From Hoyosella rhizosphaerae (GTDB lineage: Bacteria; Actinomycetota; Actinomycetes; Mycobacteriales; Mycobacteriaceae): DNA of 64,000 nucleotides. Position numbers and translations under genes: made by a program. The notes under the pieces were generated by a model. That model was not told the DNA's origin. It saw only the letters and a list, made by a program, of their open reading frames with translations, and searched no databases. The DNA lies in the NCBI RefSeq assembly GCF_014643175.1, contig NZ_BMJH01000001.1, positions 1,215,926-1,279,925 on the forward strand. Direction: 5' to 3'. Shown one piece after another: positions 27,661-36,250 of the stretch (position 1 is the first letter of the stretch; every line of letters starts with the position of its first letter).

Positions 27661-28911
27661 TCAGGCGAGGTCGTACGCGGATTCCGCGTGTTCGACCTCG
27701 TCGATGCCACGGTGTTCGTCTTCATCGCTGATGCGCCATCCGAGAGGCATGACCATGTAAGCAATGATGACGGTGACCACTGCCGCGAAGACGATAGCCA
27801 CAAGGGCAATCAAGGCCTGGACCACAAACTGCCCGATTCCTCCACCGTAGAACAAACCGGTTTCAGTAGCGAGGAAACCAATGGCCACGGTGCCCCACAG
27901 ACCAGCAACGAGGTGGACACCCACGACGTCGAGCGAGTCGTCGTAACCGAACTTGAACTTCAGTCCAACAGCAAGGGCAGACAACGCACCGGCGATGGCA
28001 CCAAGAGCGATGGAGCCGACTGGGCTGATCGAACCAGCCGCAGGAGTGATAGCAACAAGACCGGCGACGATACCGGATGCTGCACCAAGGCTGGTGGCCT
28101 TGCCGTCGCGGATCCGCTCAACGAGGAGCCAGCCGAGAATTGCCGCAGCGGTTGCGGTGGTGGTGTTCACCCAAGCTAGGCCTGCTTCACCATCGGCTGC
28201 ATAGGCAGAACCGGCGTTGAATCCGAACCAACCGAACCATAGAAGGGCTGCACCGAGCATGACGAACGGAAGGTTGTGCGGGCGGTAAGCCGTCTTTCCG
28301 AATCCTGCACGCTTGCCGATGATCAGGGCGAGCACGAGTGCTGCCACACCAGCGTTAATGTGCACCACGGTGCCACCGGCGAAGTCGATTGGCTCAATTC
28401 CTTCGAAGAGGTCTGAGAATGGACCGTCTTCGGACAACAGGCCGCCACCCCACACCATGTGAGCCATGGGGAAGAACGCGAAAGTGACCCAAAGTGCGGC
28501 GAACGTCAACCAGGTACCGAATTTCACGCGCTCAGCAAGCGCACCGCTGATAAGGGCGACTGTGATGATCGCGAATGTGGCCTGGAAGCCCACATCGACA
28601 ATCACAGGAAGGCCACCATCGAGAAGGTATTCGCCTGCGCTGTCGTAAATTGCGCCGTTTAGGCCGAACTGCTCGAATGGGTTTCCGAAGATGCCACCGA
28701 TGCTCTCTTCGGCGTAGGACATTGACCAGCCCCACAGCACGTAAATCACACCAACAACACCCAATGTGCCGAATGACATCATCATCATGTTCAACACTGA
28801 TTTTTGCCGGGACATACCGCCATAGAAGAATGCGAGGCCCGGGGTCATCAGTAGGACCAATGATGCGGACACCAACATCCAAGCAGTGGTGCCGTAATTG
28901 ATCTCTTCCAC
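27661..28911 (-). CDS. amtB: Ammonium transporter AmtB
   Basis: A 416-residue channel-like transporter with 11 expected transmembrane helices. The family signature surrounds the pore histidines: VVHINAGVAALVLALIIG (first His) and GVHLVAGLWGTVAIGFLA (second His). FYGGMSRQKSVLNMMMMSFG at the N-terminus is typical. First gene of amtB-glnB-glnD, with a GlnR-type box about 85-100 nt upstream, so expression should rise under nitrogen limitation. GGAGGA lies ahead of ATG 28911. Confidence 0.97.
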   Translation of the reverse strand: MEEINYGTTAWMLVSASLVLLMTPGLAFFYGGMSRQKSVLNMMMMSFGTLGVVGVIYVLWGWSMSYAEESIGGIFGNPFEQFGLNGAIYDSAGEYLLDGGLPVIVDVGFQATFAIITVALISGALAERVKFGTWLTFAALWVTFAFFPMAHMVWGGGLLSEDGPFSDLFEGIEPIDFAGGTVVHINAGVAALVLALIIGKRAGFGKTAYRPHNLPFVMLGAALLWFGWFGFNAGSAYAADGEAGLAWVNTTTATAAAILGWLLVERIRDGKATSLGAASGIVAGLVAITPAAGSISPVGSIALGAIAGALSALAVGLKFKFGYDDSLDVVGVHLVAGLWGTVAIGFLATETGLFYGGGIGQFVVQALIALVAIVFAAVVTVIIAYMVMPLGWRISDEDEHRGIDEVEHAESAYDLA

Positions 28912-28994
28912 CTATTTCCTCCTCCTGGCGTACCCGTCAGCACGCCGACTGAGGCAATAGTGCTCATTTGTTGTTTCGTCCGGGGCGCTACGAT

Positions 28995-29031
28995 GTTTCC
29001 GCCATGTAACCGAACGCCCGATTTGTGTTAC
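28995..29031 (-). promoter_or_regulatory. GlnR-type binding site upstream of amtB
   Basis: On the minus strand 29010-28995 reads GTTAC-ATGGCG-GAAAC, an exact match to the actinobacterial GlnR half-site consensus gTnAC-N6-GaAAC. A second GTAAC starts at 29031, 21 nt upstream, close to the usual 22-nt a/b spacing, though its partner half (CGGGC) is poor. GlnR activates amtB-glnB-glnD in mycobacteria and streptomycetes. Confidence 0.7.
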
Positions 29032-29063
29032 TTGCCGATTGCTCCTGGGAGTTTTCGTCCGGT

Positions 29064-30350
29064 TTAATCCAAATATTCGGGCAATTCGTCGGGCATTTCC
29101 GTGTGCTCGCCGTCACCAATCTCGCCGTCACCAATCTCCCCGTAAACAGGCTCCCCGTCACCTGGCTCCCCGTCACCTGGCTCCCCGTCCGCAAAGACGG
29201 GGGTGCCGATCCCGAGCCAACTCGGAACTTGCCGACTTTGACCGCTCGCCGTCATTCCTGGACTGCAGACCGCATCGTGAAGCTCAGGGCACGCTCCAGC
29301 AGGAGCTGCGCCGTCATTGACGCCTTCACCTGCCCAAAACACACCACTATGGCGGTTAATGACCAGTGCCGAGGATCCCCCGCTGTCGAGCTGGACCGCC
29401 ATAGTCGCACCGAGACCGCGGAACAGGTCGCCGAGTTCCTCCTGCGTCAACCCGCTGGAAGGGTCAAGGGCGGACCCCGCCTGAACCACGAACAGCCGAT
29501 CGAAAGCTGGACTGTATCCAATTGCGCTACGTGCGGTGCGAACTCCGTCAGGAATGTCCACGGCACCTGAGGGATGGAGAATTGAAAGCCCAGAAAACGC
29601 TGTAAAGATTCGACCAGAGTCTTGTAATTCCCGGAGCCGGGCCTCGGCGGCATCGTTGTCGAATGGGGACGGCGCGACCAACATCTCTACAGAACTGTCG
29701 CCGGTGCCATCACCACTTATAACAAATGTTGCGAGCCTCCCCCAGCCTTGTTCGAGTTCACCAGTCAAACCCTTCGGCCCCGAATAGAAGGCACGCTCCG
29801 CGGCTTCCACACTTTCGCCAGCCGACGCAGTAGAAGAGTTATCGAAATAGACACCGAATGGCGCTGAACATAACGTCTCGCGCCAACTCCGGCCGCTCAG
29901 TTGCGGTCGAACATCAAAGAAATTCGTATTAATAAGGACAGCGGGATTATCGAGCGCTCGCCATGCCTCGTCCGCGGAGAACAAAGCAGATCTCAATTGC
30001 GTGCCGTCAGAAGTTTGTGTGCCGGGAGTGTTCGCGCAACGGTCGGAACCACCCTGCGCATCAAGAAGTAGTCGGCCAGTGATGGTGCGCCGGGCGTTTG
30101 GGACCACCACTATGCGGGCGTCACGTGGTGTCGAGTACCAGCTTCGGTCTTGACGTTGCATAGCCATCGGAAAGTTGGCGCCGGTTTGATACGCCACAAC
30201 CCTGCCCGCGGACGTGTCAATTGCGTCGCTGTAAGCCTGCCTGGCCTCGGTACTGCCCGAACCTGAGTTGTCCGCAGCGGCAAGTGGCGCAACCACCACG
30301 CTCATCGCAGCAGCAACAGTGACAGTCATCAGACGCAACCAGGCACTCAT
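29064..30350 (-). CDS. Secreted phosphodiester glycosidase (NAGPA)-like protein
   Basis: A 428-residue protein with a signal peptide (MSAWLRLMTVTVAAAMSVVV, cleavage near ADN). The C-terminal two-thirds has NAGPA-domain features: SAIGYSPAFDRLFVVQ, GLTQEELGDLFRGLGATMAVQLDSGGSSALVI and VPSWLGIGTPVF. Relatives cleave or cap sugar phosphodiesters or belong to exopolysaccharide loci. The last 45 residues are an acidic repeat (GDGEP/GEI units). The start at 30350 is fixed by GGGAGGTG 7 nt upstream; the longer frame to 30416 is not used. Confidence 0.85.
   Translation of the reverse strand: MSAWLRLMTVTVAAAMSVVVAPLAAADNSGSGSTEARQAYSDAIDTSAGRVVAYQTGANFPMAMQRQDRSWYSTPRDARIVVVPNARRTITGRLLLDAQGGSDRCANTPGTQTSDGTQLRSALFSADEAWRALDNPAVLINTNFFDVRPQLSGRSWRETLCSAPFGVYFDNSSTASAGESVEAAERAFYSGPKGLTGELEQGWGRLATFVISGDGTGDSSVEMLVAPSPFDNDAAEARLRELQDSGRIFTAFSGLSILHPSGAVDIPDGVRTARSAIGYSPAFDRLFVVQAGSALDPSSGLTQEELGDLFRGLGATMAVQLDSGGSSALVINRHSGVFWAGEGVNDGAAPAGACPELHDAVCSPGMTASGQSRQVPSWLGIGTPVFADGEPGDGEPGDGEPVYGEIGDGEIGDGEHTEMPDELPEYLD
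29106..29195. repeat. Six 15-nt tandem repeats encoding GDGEP units
   Basis: Six consecutive 15-nt units from 29106, two CTCGCCGTCACCAAT, then CTCCCCGTAAACAGG, two CTCCCCGTCACCTGG and a diverged last unit. Because the period is five codons, each unit adds one GDGEP/GDGEI block to the end of the NAGPA-like protein. The identical pairs suggest recent slippage. Confidence 0.85.
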
Positions 30351-30522
30351 GGCCCACCTCCCGCAATGCGGTTTGTGATGTAAATCTGTTATCACCACAG
30401 TGCAGGAGTGGGCCATTTGCGAAGGTTGTCAACGCCGAGGTGAACCCTGTTTGAGGCAACACTGTGATCGCCTCGAAACGTGGCCGAAAGGCTACGTTGC
30501 TGGCTCTTTATGCCGTTAGCTC

Positions 30523-31926
30523 TTACAGCAGAGCATCAACAAATGCGGCCGGCTCGAATGGGGCGAGATCATCAGCGCCTTCTCCGAGACCAACGAGTTT
30601 GACGGGCACCCCGAGTTGATGTTGCACCTGGAAAACGATGCCGCCTTTTGCTGTGCCGTCGAGTTTGGTTAGCACCACACCAGTAATGTCCACGACTTCG
30701 GAAAAGACTTTAGCCTGGTTGAGGCCATTTTGACCGACGGTGGCGTCCAAAACAAGCAACACTTCGTCGACCTTAGTTCGCTTTTCTACAACCCTCTTGA
30801 CCTTACCGAGTTCGTCCATCAGGCCAGTCTTGGTGTGCAATCGCCCGGCTGTGTCGATCAAAACCGTGTCTACACCGGCTTCGATTCCACGAGTTACAGC
30901 GTCAAATGCCACTGAAGCTGGGTCGGCGCTTTCTTTTCCGCGGACCACTTCCGCACCGACTCGTTCGGCCCAAGTTTGAAGTTGGTCTGCGGCTGCTGCC
31001 CGAAAAGTATCGGCGGCGCCGAGCAGGACTCGACGACCATCAGCAATGAGTACCCGAGCAAGTTTGCCCGTCGTAGTGGTCTTCCCTGTGCCGTTGACAC
31101 CGACGACAAGGAGTACTGAAGGCGTGTCGTCATGGGGTAAAGCGTGAATCGACCGGTCGAGTTCAGGCCGCAAGGCGTCTATGAGAACTTCACGCAGAAG
31201 TGCGCGAGCATCTGACTCAGTTCGGACGGATCGTGCGACCATTTGTTCGCGAAGACGGTCGACGACCATTGTGGTGGTAGCTGATCCGAGGTCTGCTATC
31301 AGCAGTGTGTCCTCGACTTCTTCCCACGATTCTTCGTCTAGGTCGCCGCCGCCGAGTAGGCCGAGGAGACTCTTACCTACGGCGTTCTGCGACCTCGCGA
31401 GGCGCCCGCGAAGTCGATCAAGGCGCCCCTCCGATGGATCGATCTCATCGAGGACCGGCACTTCCTCGACCGGAGCCGCCAGTTCCTCTAATAGTTCTGG
31501 ATCTTCGGGACGCTCTAGGGCAGGCGCTGGTTCTTTGGTCTCTAAAGGTTCAACTGCGTCGGGAATCTCGACATCCCGAATGGGGCGCTTTACTGCGTCA
31601 CGAGGGACACTCGCGTCATCACCGACGTGCGGTTGCCCATCCGTGTCAGTCCGCTCCCCTCCGGGCGCACTCGTTACAGGATGAGTGGTGGGCGGCTGAG
31701 GCTTTGCGGGCGGTTCCTTCAGCGCTGTCGGGCTGTCAGATGAAGCGCCCTGACTGAAGCTGAACCCGCCTTTTGCCTGATAACCACCCGACTTACCTTT
31801 TGAGTCAACTTCTGGTGGTTTGGTCAAAGTTATTCGACGGCGCCGGTACAGCACCGCACCGACAATCAACGCCACAGCGATGAGGGCGAGGACGACGGCT
31901 ACTACAATCCAAAGTTCGGTGGTCAC
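30523..31926 (-). CDS. ftsY: SRP receptor FtsY
   Basis: A protein of about 467 residues that docks the SRP-ribosome complex at the membrane. It has an N-terminal transmembrane helix (ELWIVVAVVLALIAVALIVG) with RRRR after it, a long acidic Pro/Glu-rich A domain (about 40-160), and the NG GTPase domain with VVGVNGTGKTTTTGKLARVL, DTAGRLHTK and TKLDGTAKGG. A helix at the start is typical of actinobacterial FtsY. I use GTG 31926 (MTTELWIVV); TTG 31947 also opens the frame. Confidence 0.96.
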   Translation of the reverse strand: MTTELWIVVAVVLALIAVALIVGAVLYRRRRITLTKPPEVDSKGKSGGYQAKGGFSFSQGASSDSPTALKEPPAKPQPPTTHPVTSAPGGERTDTDGQPHVGDDASVPRDAVKRPIRDVEIPDAVEPLETKEPAPALERPEDPELLEELAAPVEEVPVLDEIDPSEGRLDRLRGRLARSQNAVGKSLLGLLGGGDLDEESWEEVEDTLLIADLGSATTTMVVDRLREQMVARSVRTESDARALLREVLIDALRPELDRSIHALPHDDTPSVLLVVGVNGTGKTTTTGKLARVLIADGRRVLLGAADTFRAAAADQLQTWAERVGAEVVRGKESADPASVAFDAVTRGIEAGVDTVLIDTAGRLHTKTGLMDELGKVKRVVEKRTKVDEVLLVLDATVGQNGLNQAKVFSEVVDITGVVLTKLDGTAKGGIVFQVQHQLGVPVKLVGLGEGADDLAPFEPAAFVDALL

Positions 31927-32078
31927 CCCGGCAGTATTCCAAACCAAGTCAAACTGTGTGGCGTCCCTTGCCGCTCAACCCCATACTCAATTGTGGCGTA
32001 AAGTAGTAGGTGCGCAGGATCTGGTCTCGTGGCGTCCTCCTGATACACGCAGCTGCAAAAACATGTGGAAGGGCACCG

Positions 32079-33407
32079 ATGGCCATCTCTGACATTGCCG
32101 AGTACTCGCACCTGAGCGCATCGGACATTGAGGCGTTGCGCCACGAACTTGATTCGATTAGGCGCGAGGTCGAAGAATCGCTAGGCGAACGTGACGCCCG
32201 GTATATCACGCGCACAATCGCAGCCCAACGGACCCTTGACGCAGCTAGTCGCTTGCTCATCTTTCTTGGCGGTCGCTCAAAAACAGCGCTCGTGCTTGGC
32301 ACTATCGGGCTCGGCGCCGCGAAGTCAATCGAAAATATGGAGATTGGCCACAACGTCTTGCACGGCCAGTGGGATTGGATGAATGATCCAGAAATCCACT
32401 CCAGCACCTGGGAATGGGACCTTGTAGGTACGTCCGAGCAGTGGAAATACGCCCACAATGTGACACACCACAAGTACACCAACATCATCGGTATGGACAG
32501 TGACGTCGGGTTCGGGATCATCCGCGTCACCCGCGACCAAGAGTGGCGACCCGTGCACCTTGTGCAGCCACTGCAGAACATCATCCTTGGGTTGCTTTTC
32601 GAGTGGGGCATCGCACTACATGACCTGCCTCCGAAAGTTGGGTCGAAAGACCACACACCTCTCAGTCCGCCACGGACGGCGCGAGCGGTGCCCTCTTTGG
32701 TTCGCAAGATTGCAAACCAAACCACCAAGGATTACATCTACTATCCGGCGTTGAGCGGCCCGCGTTGGAAGCGCACACTTGGCGCAAATGTCACTGCGAA
32801 CGTGATGCGCAACTTATGGACCTACGTCGTCATCTTCTGTGGCCATTTCCCGGATGGTGCAGAAAAGTTCTCCCTTGACGATGTGAAAGACGAAAGTCAA
32901 GGCGAGTGGTACCTCCGCCAAATGCTCGGCACCGCCAACATCAATGCGGGACCAGCGTTAGCGTTCATGACGGGCAACTTGTGCTACCAGATTGAACATC
33001 ACCTTTTCCCAGACCTTCCCAGCAATCGATACGCGGAGATCAGCACCCGCGTTCAAGCACTGTGCGATAAATACGATCTGCCATACACCACAGGGTCACT
33101 GCCGACGCAGTACCTATTGACGCTTCGTACAATCAACAAACTGGCGCTACCGGACAAGTTCCTTCGCCGCACGTCTGATGACGCACCCGAAACTGCTTCC
33201 GAACTGCGTTTTTCCCAGGTTCTATACCGTGCGGCTGCCGCACGCGCACAAGCACAAAGCGACAATTCGCAAGAGCTTAGGGAAGACATCCGCCGCGGGC
33301 TCAGGACTGCAATCGCAGAGCTGAAGCGTTTCCGCCGGGAGCAGAAGCGCACACTCCGTCGGGCGCGCCGGGCCGCGCGGGCGCGCGGTTTGTACCGAAA
33401 CGCGTAA
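32079..33407 (+). CDS. Membrane fatty acid desaturase (DesA3-like acyl-CoA desaturase)
   Basis: A 442-residue integral di-iron desaturase. The three histidine boxes are HNVLHGQWDW, HNVTHHKYTN and QIEHHLFPDLP. The arrangement resembles mycobacterial DesA3 (Rv3229c), a stearoyl-CoA delta-9 desaturase that needs an oxidoreductase partner; none is seen nearby. The last 50 residues are very basic (KRFRREQKRTLRRARRAARA), an unusual tail. The ATG at 32079 has GTGGAAGGG upstream and gives MAISDIAEYS, the normal N-terminus; the longer frame to 32010 is unlikely. Confidence 0.9.
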   Translation: MAISDIAEYSHLSASDIEALRHELDSIRREVEESLGERDARYITRTIAAQRTLDAASRLLIFLGGRSKTALVLGTIGLGAAKSIENMEIGHNVLHGQWDWMNDPEIHSSTWEWDLVGTSEQWKYAHNVTHHKYTNIIGMDSDVGFGIIRVTRDQEWRPVHLVQPLQNIILGLLFEWGIALHDLPPKVGSKDHTPLSPPRTARAVPSLVRKIANQTTKDYIYYPALSGPRWKRTLGANVTANVMRNLWTYVVIFCGHFPDGAEKFSLDDVKDESQGEWYLRQMLGTANINAGPALAFMTGNLCYQIEHHLFPDLPSNRYAEISTRVQALCDKYDLPYTTGSLPTQYLLTLRTINKLALPDKFLRRTSDDAPETASELRFSQVLYRAAAARAQAQSDNSQELREDIRRGLRTAIAELKRFRREQKRTLRRARRAARARGLYRNA

Positions 33408-33429
33408 TCCTGTAGGTAGCATCAGCGGG

Positions 33430-33849
33430 GTGACTGATGCCACTGTTAGCGACAAGAATGCAACGGGTACGTTGACAGTTCTGGTCTATTCCAACGACGC
33501 ACTCACCCGCGCCAAGGTGACTGAAGGCCTGGGTCGGCGACCAAGTCTGCACGTGGGCCCCTTTGAGTACGTAGAAGTGGCGACAGCTCCGGTCGTGTTA
33601 CAGAAACTCGAAGGCGGCGGGATTGACCTCGTTATCCTCGACGGCGAAGCAGCGCCCGTGGGTGGCCTGGGATTGGCGAAACAACTTAAGGATGAGTTCT
33701 TTCCATGCCCGCCTGTTGTCGTGTTAGTGGGAAGAAAAGACGATGCATGGTTGGCGCGTTGGTCGCGCGCCGAGGCGATCGTCGCGCACCCAGTCGATCC
33801 GTTTGAGCTTGCCGACACAATCATCGGCTTGGTTCGCAACAATCACTGA
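33430..33849 (+). CDS. Response-regulator-like protein upstream of nuo (Rv3143-like)
   Basis: A 139-residue stand-alone receiver-like domain: TVLVYSNDALTRAKVTEGL at the start, an acidic segment DLVILDGEAAP where the phospho-acceptor Asp of VILD is retained, and VVVLVGRKDDAWLARWSRAEAIVAHPVDPFEL at the end. The usual lysine and the N-terminal acidic pair are not clearly present, so phosphorylation is uncertain. M. tuberculosis Rv3143 occupies the same position ahead of nuoA. The start is GTG. Confidence 0.82.
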   Translation: MTDATVSDKNATGTLTVLVYSNDALTRAKVTEGLGRRPSLHVGPFEYVEVATAPVVLQKLEGGGIDLVILDGEAAPVGGLGLAKQLKDEFFPCPPVVVLVGRKDDAWLARWSRAEAIVAHPVDPFELADTIIGLVRNNH

Positions 33850-33869
33850 TCGTGATGGGCGCTACAGGC

Positions 33870-34313
33870 CTATCCCCCGGCGATGTACGACTCGAGATGC
33901 TGACGGTCGCTCTCGAGCTCGCTAATTCTGCTTTTTACGACATCCCCGATGCTTACGATGCCTACTAGCTTGTCGTCGACAATTACCGGCATGTGGCGAA
34001 CTCGGCGCTCTGTCATTGTCTCGGCAAGACTGTCGACGTGATCCTCTGGGACGCAGGAGTACACATCTGTAGTCATGATGTCGGCGACCCTGGCGGACAG
34101 TACGGCAGCACCACCTCGATGAAGGTGACGGACGATGTCCCGTTCGGACACAATCCCCACGAGTCGGGGTTTGCCTTGACTGCTGGTATCGGCTACAACC
34201 AACGCGCCGACGTTGCGCTCAGCAAGCATGGCCAGGAGATCAGCGACTGTCGCTTCTCCGGATATGGTCGCGACCTCGGAGCCTTTGTTCCGAAGTAGGT
34301 CTGAGATCCGCAT
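33870..34313 (-). CDS. CBS-domain protein
   Basis: A 147-residue protein made of two CBS motifs: ATVADLLAMLAERNVGALVVAD...LVGIVSERDIVRHL and ADIMTTDVYSCVPEDHVDSLAETMTERRVRHMPVIVDDKLVGIVSIGDVVK. Such stand-alone pairs bind adenosine nucleotides (ATP, AMP or NAD-like ligands) and regulate partners; the partner is unknown. The start at 34313 (MRISDLLRNKG) has AAGGAG 8 nt upstream; the longer frame to 34517 is non-conserved. It is divergent from nuoA. Confidence 0.85.
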   Translation of the reverse strand: MRISDLLRNKGSEVATISGEATVADLLAMLAERNVGALVVADTSSQGKPRLVGIVSERDIVRHLHRGGAAVLSARVADIMTTDVYSCVPEDHVDSLAETMTERRVRHMPVIVDDKLVGIVSIGDVVKSRISELESDRQHLESYIAGG

Positions 34314-34502
34314 GTCGGTGCTCCTTGGGTTCTGCAGGATTCGATGCATTAAGCCTAGCCGTGCAGAATGTGATGTGGAGCACAGTTTTAGTTTTGATGT
34401 CCGATTCCCATCAATTCTCCTGCCGTTCTTAGGTTTACGTATCTCACCGCACAAAACGCCATGGTGTGAAAAACGAGCCTTCAACCAAAACCACCGGTAC
34501 CC

Positions 34503-34552
34503 TGAGATGAAGATCACATAGTGACATCAATATAGTTCTGTGTCACATGTGA
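34503..34552 (+). promoter_or_regulatory. nuo operon upstream palindromes (CRP/GlxR-like site and TCACATGTGA)
   Basis: The 309-bp gap between the CBS gene and nuoA holds no gene. It contains TGAGA-N6-TCACA (34503-34518), one mismatch from the CRP/GlxR consensus TGTGA-N6-TCACA. It also contains TCACATAGTGA (34514-34524), TCACATGTGA (34543-34552) and a GTGACA/TGTCAC pair whose arms start 20 nt apart (34521 and 34541). A TATAGT at 34531 between them could be a -10 element. The binding protein is inferred only. Confidence 0.45.
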
Positions 34553-34622
34553 GGCTTCAAGTCACCTGCGGGACCACGGTCGCGCGAACTGACACGGTTG
34601 CGAGATTGGAGGCATTGGCGCG

Positions 34623-34982
34623 ATGAACCTTTACGCCCCAATTTTCGTCCTCGGCGCCATCGCAGTCGCATTCGCAGTGGTATCGGCCGTCATGGCATCA
34701 CTTATTGGCCCCAGCCGCTACAACAGGGCAAAAATGGACGCCTACGAATGCGGAATCGACCCAACTCCACAACCGCTTGGAGGTGGCCGATTTTCCATCA
34801 AGTACTACCTAACCGCCATGTTGTTCATCATTTTTGGTGTTGAAATCGTTTTTCTGTACCCGTGGGCTGTTCACTTCGATGCCCTCGGACTATTTGGTCT
34901 CGCTGCAATGGGCTTGTTCATCTTCAACGTATCGGTCGCCTACGCATATGAGTGGCGACGCGGGGGCCTCAGTTGGGACTGA
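34623..34982 (+). CDS. nuoA: NADH-quinone oxidoreductase subunit A
   Basis: A 119-residue membrane subunit of complex I with three helices. The family segment KMDAYECGIDPTPQPLGGGRFSIKYYL is present, followed by ALLFIIFGVEIVFLYPWAV-type sequence (here MLFIIFGVEIVFLYPW). It is first gene of the 14-gene nuo operon; GGAGG lies about 11 nt before the ATG. Confidence 0.97.
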   Translation: MNLYAPIFVLGAIAVAFAVVSAVMASLIGPSRYNRAKMDAYECGIDPTPQPLGGGRFSIKYYLTAMLFIIFGVEIVFLYPWAVHFDALGLFGLAAMGLFIFNVSVAYAYEWRRGGLSWD

Positions 34983-35024
34983 CCAGCAGCCCGACCACAC
35001 CAACACTCGCAAGAAGGGTCTGAC

Positions 35025-35579
35025 ATGGGTCTCGAGGAGAAGCTGCCTAGCGGCTTCCTGCTGAGCACAGTCGAACAAATGGCTGGTTACATGCGCAAAG
35101 GATCGCTGTGGCCCGCTACATTCGGGTTAGCCTGCTGCGCAATCGAGATGATGTCCACCAGCGGTGGACGCTTCGATATTGCACGATTCGGCATGGAGGC
35201 GTTCCGTGCGTCACCACGACAAGCTGATCTGATGATCGTCGCCGGGCGTGTGAGCCAAAAGATGGCACCAGTGCTTCGGCAGGTATACGACCAGATGGTT
35301 GAGCCCAAGTGGGTGCTCGCAATGGGTGTATGCGCATCGTCAGGTGGCATGTTCAACAACTACGCCATCGTGCAAGGGGTTGACCACGTTGTTCCTGTCG
35401 ACATTTACCTTCCTGGATGCCCGCCACGGCCAGAAATGCTGTTGCATGCCATTTTGAAGCTGCACGACAAGATTCAAGAGATGCCACTTGGTGTCAACCG
35501 GGAAGAAGCGATCCGCGCGGCCGAGGAAGCGGCGATGGCGCAACGACCCACCATTGAGTTCAAGGGGCTTCTGCGATGA
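35025..35579 (+). CDS. nuoB: NADH-quinone oxidoreductase subunit B
   Basis: A 184-residue peripheral subunit holding the terminal Fe-S cluster N2 next to the quinone site. Cluster cysteines are visible in [20 protein letters not shown] and LPGCPPRPE. It follows nuoA after 42 nt (AAGAAGGG ribosome-binding site) and its stop overlaps the nuoC start by 4 nt. Confidence 0.98.
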   Translation: MGLEEKLPSGFLLSTVEQMAGYMRKGSLWPATFGLACCAIEMMSTSGGRFDIARFGMEAFRASPRQADLMIVAGRVSQKMAPVLRQVYDQMVEPKWVLAMGVCASSGGMFNNYAIVQGVDHVVPVDIYLPGCPPRPEMLLHAILKLHDKIQEMPLGVNREEAIRAAEEAAMAQRPTIEFKGLLR

Positions 35580-36250
35580 AGGACCCGAAGCCCGAACGCA
35601 TTGGCGTTCGCCGCGGGATGTTTGGTGTCGAAGGCACAGGTGACACCTCCGGCTATGGTCGCCTCGTTAAGCCTGTCATCCTGGCCGACAGTTCTCCCCG
35701 CCCCTACGGGGGCTACTTCGACGACGTTGTGGACACGCTCGCGATAGTTCTCGATGAGAACAACGTAGCGTTCGGTGACGCTGTCGAAAAGATCGTTGTG
35801 TATTGCGGCGAATTGACACTTCATGTTCGCCGAGAACACCTCCCAGCCGTCGCGCGGGCACTTCGCGATGATCCTGATCTGCGGTTCGAACTGAGCCTAG
35901 GTGTCAGCGGAGTGCATTACCCCGCCGATGTGGGTCGGGAACTCAGGGCCGTCTACCCGCTGCTTTCCATCACACACAACCGTCGAATCCGACTTGAGGT
36001 GTCTGCGCCCGACGCAGATCCGCACATTCCGTCACTGTTTGGCGTGTACCCGACTACAGATTGGCATGAACGCGAAACTTATGACTTTTTTGGCCTGATT
36101 TTCGATGGCCACCCGTCACTGACGCGCATCGAAATGCCGGACGACTGGCAAGGCCACCCGCAACGCAAGGACTACCCCCTCGGTGGCATCCCCGTCGAAT
36201 ACAAGGGCGCGACCATCCCGCCACCAGATGAGCGGAGAGAATACCGATGA
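35576..36250 (+). CDS. nuoC: NADH-quinone oxidoreductase subunit C
   Basis: A 224-residue peripheral-arm subunit that supports NuoD. The 30-kDa subunit signature is in [21 protein letters not shown], followed by [22 protein letters not shown] overlaps at both ends. NuoC and NuoD are separate here, unlike the fused form in Escherichia coli. Confidence 0.97.
   Translation: MKDPKPERIGVRRGMFGVEGTGDTSGYGRLVKPVILADSSPRPYGGYFDDVVDTLAIVLDENNVAFGDAVEKIVVYCGELTLHVRREHLPAVARALRDDPDLRFELSLGVSGVHYPADVGRELRAVYPLLSITHNRRIRLEVSAPDADPHIPSLFGVYPTTDWHERETYDFFGLIFDGHPSLTRIEMPDDWQGHPQRKDYPLGGIPVEYKGATIPPPDERREYR

Noticed and set aside
29106-29195. Possible CRISPR or regulatory repeat array
   Set aside because: The 15-nt units are contiguous and in frame in the glycosidase-like gene, so they are coding minisatellites.
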